A stretch of DNA of 64,000 nucleotides from Neonectria sp. B-13 (lineage: Eukaryota > Ascomycota > Sordariomycetes > Hypocreales > Nectriaceae). Made by a program: the position numbers and the translations under genes. The stretch lies in contig NOKP01000004.1 of assembly GCA_002682825.1 (NCBI GenBank), positions 389,711 through 453,710 of the forward strand. The letters are read 5' to 3'. Under the pieces are notes generated by a model. It was not told the origin of the DNA, searched no databases, and saw only the letters and a program-made list of their open reading frames with translations. Shown here piece after piece: positions 54,972 through 64,000 of this stretch; within the stretch, counting starts at the first letter, position 1, and each line of letters opens with the position of its first letter.

Positions 54972-55904
54972 TAGTACTGGATATTATTGGTAGGCTAGAT
55001 GGATACGCGTAGCCTATGTCAATTGAAGTCTCATATTTGGAATACTACTCCAAGAGGCCTCGGCTGACAGAAACTCACCCTACTGCTGCCACGGACCCGG
55101 TCGTCCAGACAAAACACACAGGCACATGTTTTTATCTTACTGAAAGGTTAAGAAGAGTGCGATGGCTAGTGGGTTCAGATATGAAAGACTGGACGAGAGG
55201 TTTGCTAGCTGCCAGCTTCTCAAGTGAGCAAAATGAGGAGCTGGAAACCTGGTTAGCCAGGAGCTTACACGATCAGATTGCGTAAAACCCTCTAGCTCAT
55301 CGACCACACGGCGACTGTAACGATGGATGCTCCAGGAACAACTCAAGGCTCCTGGAAACCCGTAGTTCCACCTCCGCTCTCCGTGTCCATTTTGGCCAGA
55401 CCATGAGCGTCGCCAAACAACCGTGGAAATGCCCGGACCATCGGCAGATAGATTCAAGTTGTCGAGGGGCCGGTGGAAGCCCCCTTGATTGCTTGGCGGA
55501 AGTCTGACAATGCTACTTGCGACCCAGGGTCGCTGTGAAACAGGACGTGACGTGATATTCGTCAGAAAGTTAAAACATAAGCTTGATTGAAAGGTCGTTA
55601 CAGAAAATCGCTTTCGTTTCTGACACAAGCGACGTGACATCGTTGGTGGGTGAGATGCTTAGAAACTGGCCCGAAACGGAAATGTCTGGGCACCAGACGA
55701 AGGGGTCTCCAGAAATCTTGAAACTGGGTGCCAATTTTGAAGAACATGGAAATGGGTGAGTACCTATATATATTCTAGTTATCACCCCATTGGATTTCAC
55801 AAGACTCCTCTACATTATACAATCCAGACTACTTCACTTCTCTACACACACCTGTTTATCTGCTGGCAGAACTATCTGTTTACTTTATTTCCCCAACTTT
55901 TAAC
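54972..55904. other. Intergenic, nothing recognised
   Basis: Short overlapping open frames only. The last ~150 bp is TATA- and CT-rich (TATATATATTC near 55764) and is probably the promoter of the Cys-rich secreted gene. Confidence 0.4.
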
Positions 55905-56523
55905 ATGAAGTACCTTATTCCTCTCACGTTTCTCATTGCCGGCGTATTCGCCCAAGACGGGTCAGAATTGATCATCCCCTTGTAATAATACAAGCTAACG
56001 GGTCCGTAGCTGTGGCTTTCCCGATGGGCCCGATTGCGTCTCCCTGGGCGAGGGAGCCAATGGGCTAGAGCAGTTTGCTGATCCGGACGGTTGCTGTCTC
56101 TTGCCAATTCGCTGCGGTAACGGGGACGGAGGCGAGAGGTGTGAGAGGGTTGCTGCTGGAGGCAATAATAACAACGACAATGCCAACAACGACGACACCG
56201 TTACCGATGCCGATGACACCGTTGCCGACGACGCCGTTACCGATGCCGAAGATACCGTTGCCGATGCCGACGCCGGCAATATTGCCAACAATGACAATAC
56301 AAACGACGAAAACTGCGGTTTTCCTAACGGCCCGGATTGCGAGTCTCTCGGCGAAGGCGCCAACGGCCTCGAGCAATTCGCTGACGACGGCTGCTGTCTT
56401 CTCCCATTTCGCTGCGGAAACGGGGATGGCGGCGAAAGATGTGAACGAGTGGCTGTGGCTGCAAACAACAAGGCTCGCTTTATCAGAGCTACCAGATCTC
56501 GTTACAGGGGAGTAAGAACGTGA
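55905..56523 (+). CDS. Secreted Cys-rich protein with two duplicated domains
   Basis: Exon 1 (55905-55960) encodes the signal peptide MKYLIPLTFLIAGVFAQDG; a 49-bp intron (55961-56009) follows. The mature protein has two copies of a roughly 48-residue, six-Cys domain: CGFP(D/N)GPDC, SLGEGANGLEQFAD, GCCLLP(I/F)RCGNGDG and GERCERVA. The copies differ at only a few positions. They are joined by an Asn/Asp/Ala-rich linker with DTV-x-DA(E/D)-type repeats (about 56160-56320), and the C-terminus is short and basic (KARFIRATRSRYRGVRT). About 188 residues. I do not recognise the domain. Small size, signal peptide, even Cys count and internal duplication are features of secreted effector-like or antimicrobial proteins, but function is unknown. 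Confidence 0.87.
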
Positions 56524-56926
56524 TGCTCATCAGGAAAACTTCAAAAGCTGGCTGAAGGATAGTTCTGGAAACTTAATATATCAATCTGTCAGTCTGGATT
56601 GAATTGTCCCGAAGAGGCTATTACACGTTGCTCATAAATCAACTTAAACTATACTAGCCTATGAGAGACCTTCCTTGGTGAAAGTGGTATCGCAATACTT
56701 AGTTGTGCTTAAGTGGGAAGCTTAAGTAGTGAGCGGTATACTTGATAAGCATTGACTGGTTGTTGCTGATGTCCTCTTTGTTCTTCCAGCTGATGAAGCG
56801 AAACCTATCACTGTGAGCTTTGAAATGGCCGCAACAGAGACGGCAGAACAATATTTTCAGACATAACTCAAGCGACGCGATATTTTGGGCATGAGGTAGA
56901 TTTAGCAGGTATTCAGAGACTAGCTT
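56524..56926. other. Intergenic, nothing recognised
   Basis: The shared 3' flank of two convergent secreted-protein genes. No repeat or gene was seen. Confidence 0.35.
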
Positions 56927-57844
56927 CTAACAGAACGAGAAATAGAGAAAAGTGAAGAGAAGGATGAGAGAGGCCCTCCAGCCTGTATTAGGCCACATCG
57001 ATGTAGTTCCGCTAGTGGTAGTCGAGGTAGCAGTAGAGTCCGGCCCAAAAGTCAAGCTAGTGGAGATTTCTTGGGTGTTAGAAACGTCAGGCGCATTTGT
57101 TATTGTGGCCGTGTCCTGTTCACTCATTAGTCTGATACCCTTGGAAGCCGTCTTTCCATTTTCATACCTCTGAGGTGGTTAGAACGTCAGTAGCAGCGTC
57201 ACAGTTTCGGAACTCCCATATATTAGACGTAATAGCAGCTTTTCCCTTACAAGATTTTGGTCCGTCGATGTCGCACACCGATGCAAGGGAAACCAGAGAC
57301 TCTTGACAGCGGCAGCTGGTAATCTCCGCTGGCTTGTCATAAGAGGAAGAACAAGAGTCAATCGATGCGCTCAGTTGGCCACAGCTCTCAGCGATAGTTT
57401 GGCAAGTGTCTTCGTCCAGCGTTCTTGTTGCCTGGGAAGCAACTGGAGTCGTGATTTCGTCAGAGAGATACGGACCACATGCATCTTGCCAAGCGCTGAT
57501 TAAGTCGTCGACGGAACTATCGTATGTATCGCTTAGGATGCATTGCCGGAATTCACCCTTACACCTAGAATATTTGGTCAACACCGGTGCACCAAAAATG
57601 ACAGTACAATCAATTGCGCTTACCCTACGTAGGCATCTAGTAGCTCCTGGGTACAGAAGCAATCGATGGTTTTTTGTTTTGACAGATTACTGCACTCCAA
57701 GGCGATTGAATCGGCTTTGTCGCAGTTCGGAAATTTCGTGATATCTCCCACGCAGGTGGGTGGCCGGAAGGATTCTCCTCGACACCCACTGATGGTGCTC
57801 AGAAGAGCGGCGAGGACAGTGATAGGTCGAACAGAAGGGAGCAT
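56927..57844 (-). CDS. Cys-rich secreted protein, probably GPI-anchored
   Basis: Starts MLPSVRPITVLAALLSTISG (signal peptide). A first exon with C-x(n)-FPNCDKADSIALECSNLS and DCFCTQELLDAYVG joins (GTAAGC..TCTAG) to CKGEFRQCILSD. Then come DACGPYLSDE, TCQTIAESCGQLSASIDSCSS and ITSCRCQESLVSLASVCDIDG. After a Ser/Thr-rich stalk the chain ends in a hydrophobic tail (WRASLILLFTFLYFSFC), typical of a GPI attachment signal. About 10-12 Cys in the ectodomain suggest disulphide folding. The junction near 57175 between the Cys domain and the stalk is not settled, because the obvious donor (GAG-GTATGA) does not give a normal-length in-frame intron. Confidence 0.75.
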
Positions 57845-58383
57845 ATTGATGAAAGAACACTGGGCTGAATCGCGGCCTTTCGTCGAGCTTATCGACCTTG
57901 GATCTTATATGTGAAAATGGGTACTTCCAATCGACACCAGAGAACGGCTTGAGGCCACTTCATGTTCGAGCCATGGCGTTGGTATTTGTGCCTCGCAGGG
58001 CGCAGTTCAAGTTTCTAACAAGGGAGGGTCGAGCCCGTTCTAGTCGAACGTGGCTTGGGTGGCTTGCGAACCATCAACAAGCGAAATGCTAGTAGTTGAA
58101 GCTCATAATGACCTAAGTGGAGTGACGGGCCAATCTATGTTCAGTGGCTTCGTAGCGTCCAAGTCAATTGCATTCAGCTGAGGAGAAAGGTCACGCGTGC
58201 GGGACAATTGGTGGTTCGGAAGGCAAAATTCGCCTTGCGAGATGAGACTCGAGGCAGCCCATCCGGAAAGTTCCATTCCATCCCTTTGTCGCTTTGAATC
58301 CCTTACAAATATGGTGTCGCTCCGGAGATGCCCTCAACCCAAGTTCGAATACCTACTCACCGTTCGCTTGAAATTGGTTGATC
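57845..58383. other. Intergenic, nothing recognised
   Basis: Divergent spacer between the GPI-type gene and the membrane protein gene. No repeat or gene was seen. Confidence 0.35.
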
Positions 58384-60150
58384 ATGTCTAGCCAACGTCA
58401 AGAGCCTTCCCCTCAACCTTACGGGTGGTTATCCGGCTGTCTACGATGGCCCTCTATCCTGACCTTCTCCATCCTCGACATCGCGCTCGTCGCAACCATC
58501 ATTTCTCTAACCATCGTGTCCTCACAAAACGATGGATTCGTCACGATCGCGTCCCTCAACATCACCTCTTCTGCGTCGACTTACCAGTCGGGAAATTACT
58601 CTGGCGGCATTGACAGTTTCTGGGACCTGGGTGTGCTTTGGACATCGTTGCCCAGTTTTGTATTCTCGCTCTTTGGTGCATATTGGGCCTGGATAGCTGG
58701 CTCGATTGCAGAGCGTCAACCATACGTCGAGCTACGTAAAGAAGCCGGCTCTGAAGCAAGAAAGTCAATTCTGCTGGACTATCGCACCGTCGCCAGTATC
58801 TGGCGCTGGTGGGGGGCATTTCGAAAGTCGCACTACACCGTTGCAGGTACGACTCTGCTCTCCGTGTTTCTCACGTACGCTGTCGCGCCCTTCGCTGCGC
58901 GGTTGTTCGTGCCGGAGGTCGTGATGATCTCCGAGCCACTTCCAGTCATATATAATGAGACATACAACGCCGACGGTATCAACGCGACTCTCGATTGGCG
59001 ACCTGTTTTGGATACCGTCTCAGCTACACTACTTTACCAGGGTAACAAGATCCCATGGACAGACGACGAGCACGCTTTCCGCCCGTTTTCTACCAATTCA
59101 CCTATTGTCAGCGGATCGAACATGGCAGCAGATACTACAGCATATTCAGCTTACCTCAACTGCGAGTCGGTAGAGGGCTACACTATCACGTCCACTGAAG
59201 GCACAGAAAACTCCACGAAGAACATCCAAATATCCGGGAACGACAGAGGTTGCAGTTTTAAACAGACTTTCGGTGTCTCTAGCACGCAAGAGATCTACTT
59301 CAAAACCACAGCAGAGTTTGGCTGCTCAGCTCAAGCATATTACAGCCGCCTTGTGTTTACAGCCGCGAAATATTCTTCTTCGGCTCGCAACAATCTTGAC
59401 GATATCAACATCATCTCCTGTGCAACTGGATACCGGCAAGTCGAGGGAACTTTGAAAGTCTCGCCATCACCGAATGGTCCGCCGGCCATTCAGTCCTTCG
59501 ACGAAACAGGCGAACCTGATACCAGCAGGCCAAAGCTGTGGAGAGTCTTCGAGCAAGACATATTTGGGCCGGTGTCCTTGAACCCACACACAAAGTGGTC
59601 AACCACGGACATGGGCAGCTTAATACTATACTATGCCCAACGATCGCAGCCTTCTAATTTCCTGACACCGGAGATCTTGACTGAGGCAATCTCAGAAGTC
59701 TTTACCGCCATTTACCTGAACGCGGTTGCGATCCACGGCTTCGATTCCCTCTCGGAACCCGACACAGCCACCGGAACGGCCTTCATCCCTACAACGCGAC
59801 TCTTCGTTGTTCCTTGGGTCTCATACATTATCCTTGCTTTTCTGATCATCACCCTCTGTTCTGTCGGGTTTCTGTTCTTCCGTCTTCAGGATTGTCCATC
59901 AATCTTATCTGAGGAGCCTCAGGGTCTACTGTCAATGGCCGCAATCCTCGACAAAAGTGAGCTTTCAGGCATCGTTTCAGATGTCCGTCGTGAGGCCGAG
60001 TTCGACGGCCGGATACGTGAGAGAGGCAAAGCGCGACCAGAGGTGAAGGATAGGAAATGGAGAGCGGTGAAGGATTCGGAATCGAGCTCTTGGATTGTTA
60101 GATCAGTTCGAAACGTTGAAATGGGGGCTACGGAGCGTCTTCTGAGCTGA
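58384..60150 (+). CDS. Multi-pass membrane protein of unknown function (DUF3433-like)
   Basis: Single-exon protein of 588 residues starting MSSQRQEPSPQPYGWL. Membrane segments are visible at about residues 25-46 (ILTFSILDIALVATIISLTI), 80-105 (LGVLWTSLPSFVFSLFGAYW), 155-178 (TTLLSVFLTYAVAPFAARLF) and 480-510 (VSYIILAFLIITLCSVGFLF). Between the third and fourth lies a long segment with many N-x-S/T sites and several Cys (NCESVEGYTITS, CSFKQTFGV), so it is probably extracellular or lumenal. A charged cytosolic tail follows. The build resembles fungal DUF3433 proteins, abundant in Pezizomycotina and without known function. Confidence 0.85.
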   Translation: MSSQRQEPSPQPYGWLSGCLRWPSILTFSILDIALVATIISLTIVSSQNDGFVTIASLNITSSASTYQSGNYSGGIDSFWDLGVLWTSLPSFVFSLFGAYWAWIAGSIAERQPYVELRKEAGSEARKSILLDYRTVASIWRWWGAFRKSHYTVAGTTLLSVFLTYAVAPFAARLFVPEVVMISEPLPVIYNETYNADGINATLDWRPVLDTVSATLLYQGNKIPWTDDEHAFRPFSTNSPIVSGSNMAADTTAYSAYLNCESVEGYTITSTEGTENSTKNIQISGNDRGCSFKQTFGVSSTQEIYFKTTAEFGCSAQAYYSRLVFTAAKYSSSARNNLDDINIISCATGYRQVEGTLKVSPSPNGPPAIQSFDETGEPDTSRPKLWRVFEQDIFGPVSLNPHTKWSTTDMGSLILYYAQRSQPSNFLTPEILTEAISEVFTAIYLNAVAIHGFDSLSEPDTATGTAFIPTTRLFVVPWVSYIILAFLIITLCSVGFLFFRLQDCPSILSEEPQGLLSMAAILDKSELSGIVSDVRREAEFDGRIRERGKARPEVKDRKWRAVKDSESSSWIVRSVRNVEMGATERLLS

Positions 60151-60376
60151 TATATATGTGGGGCCACGGTATGCTTCGGCGTGATAGTTGCAAGCTATGG
60201 TACATCATTCTTCAATTTTCATGAGTTTTGTCTGCAATCTTGTCGTCTAACTAGATAGCCCTGGGACAGGAAGTAGTTATCTCATGTATAATTTTGTGCC
60301 ACAAAACTCCAGTTCATCTATTTAGAGTACACGCTGGCATCTCATCGGTACTGCTCTGAAGAGGAGAATACAGGCA

Positions 60377-61346
60377 TCAAATTTCCTGCCCCTCGAGTTC
60401 CTTCTGAGTCCACTCCCAGACCCTCTTCGCTAACTCCGAATCAAGCATGAGACCAGACGGCTCATTCACCCCAACAGGCTCATAATGTAAACCACTCAAG
60501 ACCCCCTCGGCTGTCGCCGCCCACAGTTGATTCTTGACGCCCTCTTCAACGGATCGAGCGGCTTTTGGTACTATCACAGTCTGTATATGGATCATCTGTT
60601 CGTCACCTGGCTCGCGCGTGAAGAGCTGCGTCGCCACCTCTCCTGGATCAATGGAGACAATGGTAAATTCCGGGTGGTGTTTGGCAAACTCCATTGCGTA
60701 AAACATGTTTGCAGTCTTGCTTTGCACGTAGCGGTTCACGGGCGTGACGCCTTCGAGGGACCTGAGTGTTTCGAACTGGATCTTCTCCGGCCCGGCGTAC
60801 TTCCAGGCGGATGAGGCCATGCTGACAACTCGCACGGGGTGGGAGCTAGATGTCTTGAGAAGAAGAGGCGTAAGGAGCTTCAGAAGGAGGGCATGGCCAA
60901 CGTGATTGGTGCCCATCTGGATTTCGTAGCCTTCTTTTGTTTGCTTGGGTGGGCAGCCCATGACTGGAAGTGAGATATTAGTAGTGTTTCAAGGGAAAAG
61001 AAGAGAAAGGTAAAGACTGACGTCCAGCATTGAGCATCAAGATGTCTAATCGTGGCGAGGATGCAAGCACAGTCTTGACAGCACTCTTGATCGAGTCAAA
61101 GGAGCTGAGGTCAAGCTCTAGAAACGTCACAGCCGCGTCTGGGACATGGCGTTTGACATCAGCAACTGCTTCATTGCCCTTTTCAGGGCTGCGTGCAGCC
61201 ATCCAGATCTGGGCCGGGTTATGCTTGGCCAGCTCTAGGGAAGATTGCTTGCCCAGGCCGCTGTTAGCACCGGTGATGAGGATGACCTTGCCCTCAAGAG
61301 AGGGGATGTCAGTGGTTGGGTTGAAGGATACGCCTTTGGTGGCCAT
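60377..61346 (-). CDS. Short-chain dehydrogenase, retinol-dehydrogenase/WW-oxidoreductase-like
   Basis: Starts MATKGVSFNPTTDIPSLEGK. It has the cofactor motif ITGANSGLGKQ, AARSPEKG, LELDLSS, ILMLNAG and one intron (GTCAGT..TTCCAG) leading to LMGCPPKQTKEGYE. Then NHVGHALLLKLLTP (catalytic Asn), VVSMASSAW (Ser), catalytic Y-V-Q-S-K, IDPGEVAT and a C-terminal WEWTQKELEGQEI. All four catalytic residues are present. About 303 residues. The short Zn2Cys6 gene lies 480 bp upstream on the same strand. Confidence 0.93.
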
Positions 61347-61828
61347 TCTGAGATGCTGATAGAAAAGATAATTAACAAGTGAGACCTGTCAAGTTGGCAG
61401 ATTAAAAACACCGGAATACTGGACAGGAAGCCCGTATTTAAGCAGCTATTGCTTCGGTGTCGGAGAGTCGATGCTTCCCCCGGAGAGTCGGTGCTTCCCC
61501 CAGAGCACTGGGTCAGTACTTTACCATGAACTAAGTATAACGGCCAATTGGAGTCAATGGTTTCCGAGCGAGCCAATTGCAGCAAACGTCGTTGTTGAGG
61601 GACATGGCGGAGATTTCGGATTTAACACTAACCTCCAACTAAGCTCCACTACTTCGCAGGATCGCTCGGATCACTCTTTACACCCCAGCTGGTCCCTTGT
61701 TCCTATCCACTTGGAGCTGAGACTTCATTAAACAATGACACAGTATTTAAGTGTGTGACGTAAATGGCCCGAGTTGACATTCTATGAGCCCCGAATGAAG
61801 GCTTTCCACCGAATATAAAGCCACTATC
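61347..61828. other. Intergenic region with a short tandem repeat
   Basis: Two adjacent copies of a roughly 22-bp unit, CGGAGAGTCG(A/G)TGCTTCCCC, lie at about 61460-61502. They sit in the SDR promoter, about 120-155 bp upstream of its ATG, so they could be paired regulator sites. Confidence 0.5.
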
Positions 61829-63030
61829 CTACAGTTGCGTGCTTTCCGAGTTACGTCTCAATATTGTTCGGGTACTGTACTCCTCAATGGCAGTCTTTTC
61901 AAGCAACTGCGCGACCGTGGATGCCTGTTGGTGCCGTTCCTCCTCTTCCACATCAATGGTTCTTCCCTCCAACAGCCTCCTCAAGCTAAACAGCTCCAAC
62001 TGGCGTGAAGCATTGGTTGACAGTGTGATGAATGCTTGAGTATCCGAAACACCTTGGGAAAAGATGGCCATCGCCAACAACGCTTGGATCGAAAGCAAAC
62101 TCGAATCTTGCAGGATGAGGTCGGGAATTACAGTAGTGGCATTCCGGTAGTACGCCTGAGGGATGTCAGATAACGCTGCCTCTGATCCTGGAGCTGTCTT
62201 GACCCGTAAAGCAAGAGCGATAACGGCATTGACAAGGGCCCATCTAGCGGGATTTCCCGCAGGATCCACGGGGCTTGCGGCGTACTGAGCGTTGAGCAGC
62301 GTGACAAAGCTCGGTAGGTCTAACAGCTGATGCTCTGCCATGACCTCGGCGAAAGAGTTTTGAATCAAGCGTCGCGAGACAGCTAAGGGCAAGAGCGGCG
62401 TGATCTTGTCGCCAAATTCTTCTCCTCCGAGACTCGCCCTTAGCTTTTTCAAGTTTTTGCCGTACACATCTGGCAAAAGAAAGTCTGGAAACACCGCAGA
62501 GCCGTTTCGGATGTTTTCTTGCACCTGAGACCTGTCGACAGAAATAGGTACCTGTGGTGGGTTTGAATCAGGCATTGTTGAATTTGTCAATCCTTCTGTC
62601 GGGTGTATTATCGAAGCAAGGGCCTGATGCCTCGCGTTCAGGTCAAGACTGGCGGTCTCCGCTGGTGGCCGTAGTTGCAGATCCGATCCTCCGGTCTCGA
62701 TTTGTTTCTTACTGGGAGTAATTTACGTTATTAGCAGTTTCAGTTCTCGTGAAATGCATCCTCACGTCTTCCCTTGCCCTCGCATTTTCCGGACAGCTGA
62801 ATAGGTGCATTCTGCGCCATGTGCGGTGCAGTTGGCGCACTTCGGCTTTCTGCCATCGCAACGATTCTTGCGAGTCTTGCAGCGCATACATGCCTGTCAA
62901 AGGTCAGATAAGAGTAATTAATGTGTGTGGTCAATGAAGCGCTCACTATTGAGATCCTTGCGCGTTTCGCAGGCGCTTCTGTAGAGCCCGTGCAGTCCAC
63001 GGCAGGCTCGGAATTAGGGAGTTCTTCCAT
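61829..63030 (-). CDS. Short Zn2Cys6 transcription factor, possibly truncated
   Basis: Starts MEELPNSEPAVDCTGSTEAP; an intron after RARISI leads into the zinc cluster ACMRCKTRKNRCDGRKPKC followed by ANCTAHGAECTYS. A second intron after RGQGKT leads to KKQIETGGSDLQL. The later part (FPDFLLPDVYGKNLKKL, LLPLAVSRRLIQNSFAEVM, LLSIQALLAMAIFSQG, ASRQLELFSLRRL) is the first half of a fungal-specific middle domain. It stops at 61829 after about 360 residues, whereas relatives go on through the W-W core to 600-700. Its strand and position suggest control of the neighbouring SDR. A shortened regulator may be non-functional or may act as a competitor at the same sites. Confidence 0.82.
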
Positions 63031-63491
63031 CCCGCTTCTAGAGTCACACCAGAGAGATCAGGATGGAGGGTCGCCGGGCACTGCACGCGCTGTGCTCATG
63101 TGCCATTCGCGAGGAATAATCAGGGTGGTAATCTTCCACTAAATATTGCATCCGATATGCTGGGACTCGAGGGTTTGGGTCCGATATTAGTCAGATGCGC
63201 AGGCTAATCTAAGTGGCAGTTGGGATCGGGACTAAAATTTGCTTCCGCCTGAATTACTCAGCCACGTTTGCTTCCGCTTCACATCCGCTACCACTAATAT
63301 TTTGTAGGTGTAAGCCATAAGCTAATATACTGACAACTGAAATATAAATACAAGAGATCCAGTTTCCTCTACTCATCCTCCAATTTCCATGCTCAGTACT
63401 TCTCTCCACAGAGCACAACCCTGATACTCATTTTACCTCCAGATCATTTGCCGACTTTTACACACAAGGGAAAGTCATCTTGGTGAACATC
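63031..63491. promoter_or_regulatory. Divergent promoter region of Zn2Cys6 and opsin-related genes
   Basis: No gene is visible. A pyrimidine-rich leader precedes the opsin-related ATG at 63492. Repeated TTGCTTCCGC-type words near 63240-63285 are the only motif noticed. Confidence 0.4.
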
Positions 63492-64000
63492 ATGGCCATT
63501 CTGATACGAGGAAACGACGCTCTCAGCATTAATCCTTCTGTTGGGGTTGATGAAGCCCTGTCTCAGCATGGATCTGATTGGCTTTGGGCTGTCACTGCCA
63601 TATACATTGCCTCTTTTGTAAGTCTTCCACTTATCTCCAACTGTCGTTTAAAGATGACACTAACTCAGTTGGTTTATAGATTGCCCTCACGTGTTTGTCC
63701 TTCGCGGCACATGAGAGTAAGAGAGTCTTCCACTACATCTTCACCATCTCTCTTCTCGTCGGCTCTGTGACCTATTACGCCGAAGCTTCCAATCTAGGTT
63801 GGAGCGCTGTACAACAGGCCGATCAGCTTGACAATGGCATGATCCGACAGATATTCTTCGCCAAATACATCAACTGGAGCATCTCCTTCCCGGCTGTTGC
63901 CCTAGCGCTTGGTTTACTATCGGGCGTGTCGTGGACGACAATCTTCTGCAACATCTTTATCACATGGCTCTGGGTCCTCACCTACATCGCTGCTGCATAT
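63492..64000 (+). CDS. Opsin-related seven-helix membrane protein (HSP30/YRO2 type), 3' end outside window
   Basis: Starts MAILIRGNDALSINPS. Exon 1 covers helix A (WLWAVTAIYIASF); an intron (GTAAGT..TATAG) leads to IALTCLSFAAHESKRVFHYI, YYAEASNLGW, RQIFFAKYINWSISFPAVAL, and GVSWTTIFCNIFITWLWVLT. The spacing matches microbial rhodopsins: helix C in bacteriorhodopsin has R-Y-A-D-W, and here the same place reads K-Y-I-N-W. The proton-acceptor Asp is therefore Asn, and the paired Arg is Lys, typical of the non-pumping opsin-related proteins of fungi. The retinal-binding Lys of helix G would lie beyond the right edge and cannot be checked. Plasma membrane location expected. Confidence 0.85.

Noticed and set aside
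1..64000. Polyketide, nonribosomal peptide or terpene synthase core
   Set aside because: No ketosynthase, condensation, full adenylation-carrier or terpene cyclase motifs were seen, so the window is not a complete biosynthetic cluster of those types.

Overview
The window looks like an accessory or subtelomere-like stretch of a filamentous ascomycete (Pezizomycotina) genome. Most genes are split by short introns of about 45-90 bp with GT..AG ends and CTAAY-like branch points. The protein families are typical of these fungi: Zn2Cys6 regulators, short-chain dehydrogenases (SDRs), a Baeyer-Villiger monooxygenase, a LaeA-like methyltransferase, a DUF3433-like membrane protein, an opsin-related protein, and secreted Cys-rich and GPI-type proteins. 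All exon structures here were worked out by eye from reading frames and splice signals.

Layout. 1-13 kb: a probable oxidative catabolic cluster. It has a zinc alcohol dehydrogenase (cut by the left edge), a divergent acyl-CoA/coumarate-CoA ligase-like enzyme, an SDR, a Baeyer-Villiger monooxygenase and a Zn2Cys6 regulator of the CTF1 type. A broken helicase gene and copies of a small TA-flanked inverted-repeat element interrupt it. 13-17.1 kb: gene-poor, with another copy of the element, simple repeats and decayed gene pieces, including a frameshifted C2H2 finger gene. 17.2-22.3 kb: an F-box-like protein, a secreted 18-residue-repeat coiled-coil protein, a Zn2Cys6 regulator and an amadoriase-like C-terminal fragment. 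22.7-31 kb: a possibly decaying SDR, a kinase pseudogene, a small secreted Cys-rich protein, an intact SDR and a regulator without a zinc cluster. 32-38 kb: a GH43-like hydrolase with one premature stop, a Zn2Cys6 protein, a foldback element and another SDR. 39.6-46.3 kb is more housekeeping-like: a 985-residue nuclear-type protein, a DHH phosphoesterase and an S66 peptidase. 46.9-49.1 kb: a small IFI6/IFI27-like membrane protein and, convergent to it, an eight-intron LaeA-like methyltransferase. 50.8-55 kb: a beta-lactamase-like serine hydrolase divergent from a Zn2Cys6 regulator. 55.9-60.2 kb: a two-domain Cys-rich secreted protein, a Cys-rich GPI-type protein and a multi-pass membrane protein. 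60.4-64 kb: an SDR, a short Zn2Cys6 regulator and the start of an opsin-related gene.

Two themes stand out. Five SDRs and six regulators lie in 64 kb, often as neighbours, which suggests several small regulated oxidoreductase loci. The broken genes mostly carry stops that one C-to-T change would explain, as expected of repeat-induced point mutation (RIP) or cytosine deamination. I found no tRNA, rRNA or CRISPR. The best candidates for something undescribed are the two-domain Cys-rich secreted protein, the 18-residue-repeat secreted protein, the catabolic cluster and the inverted-repeat element family.
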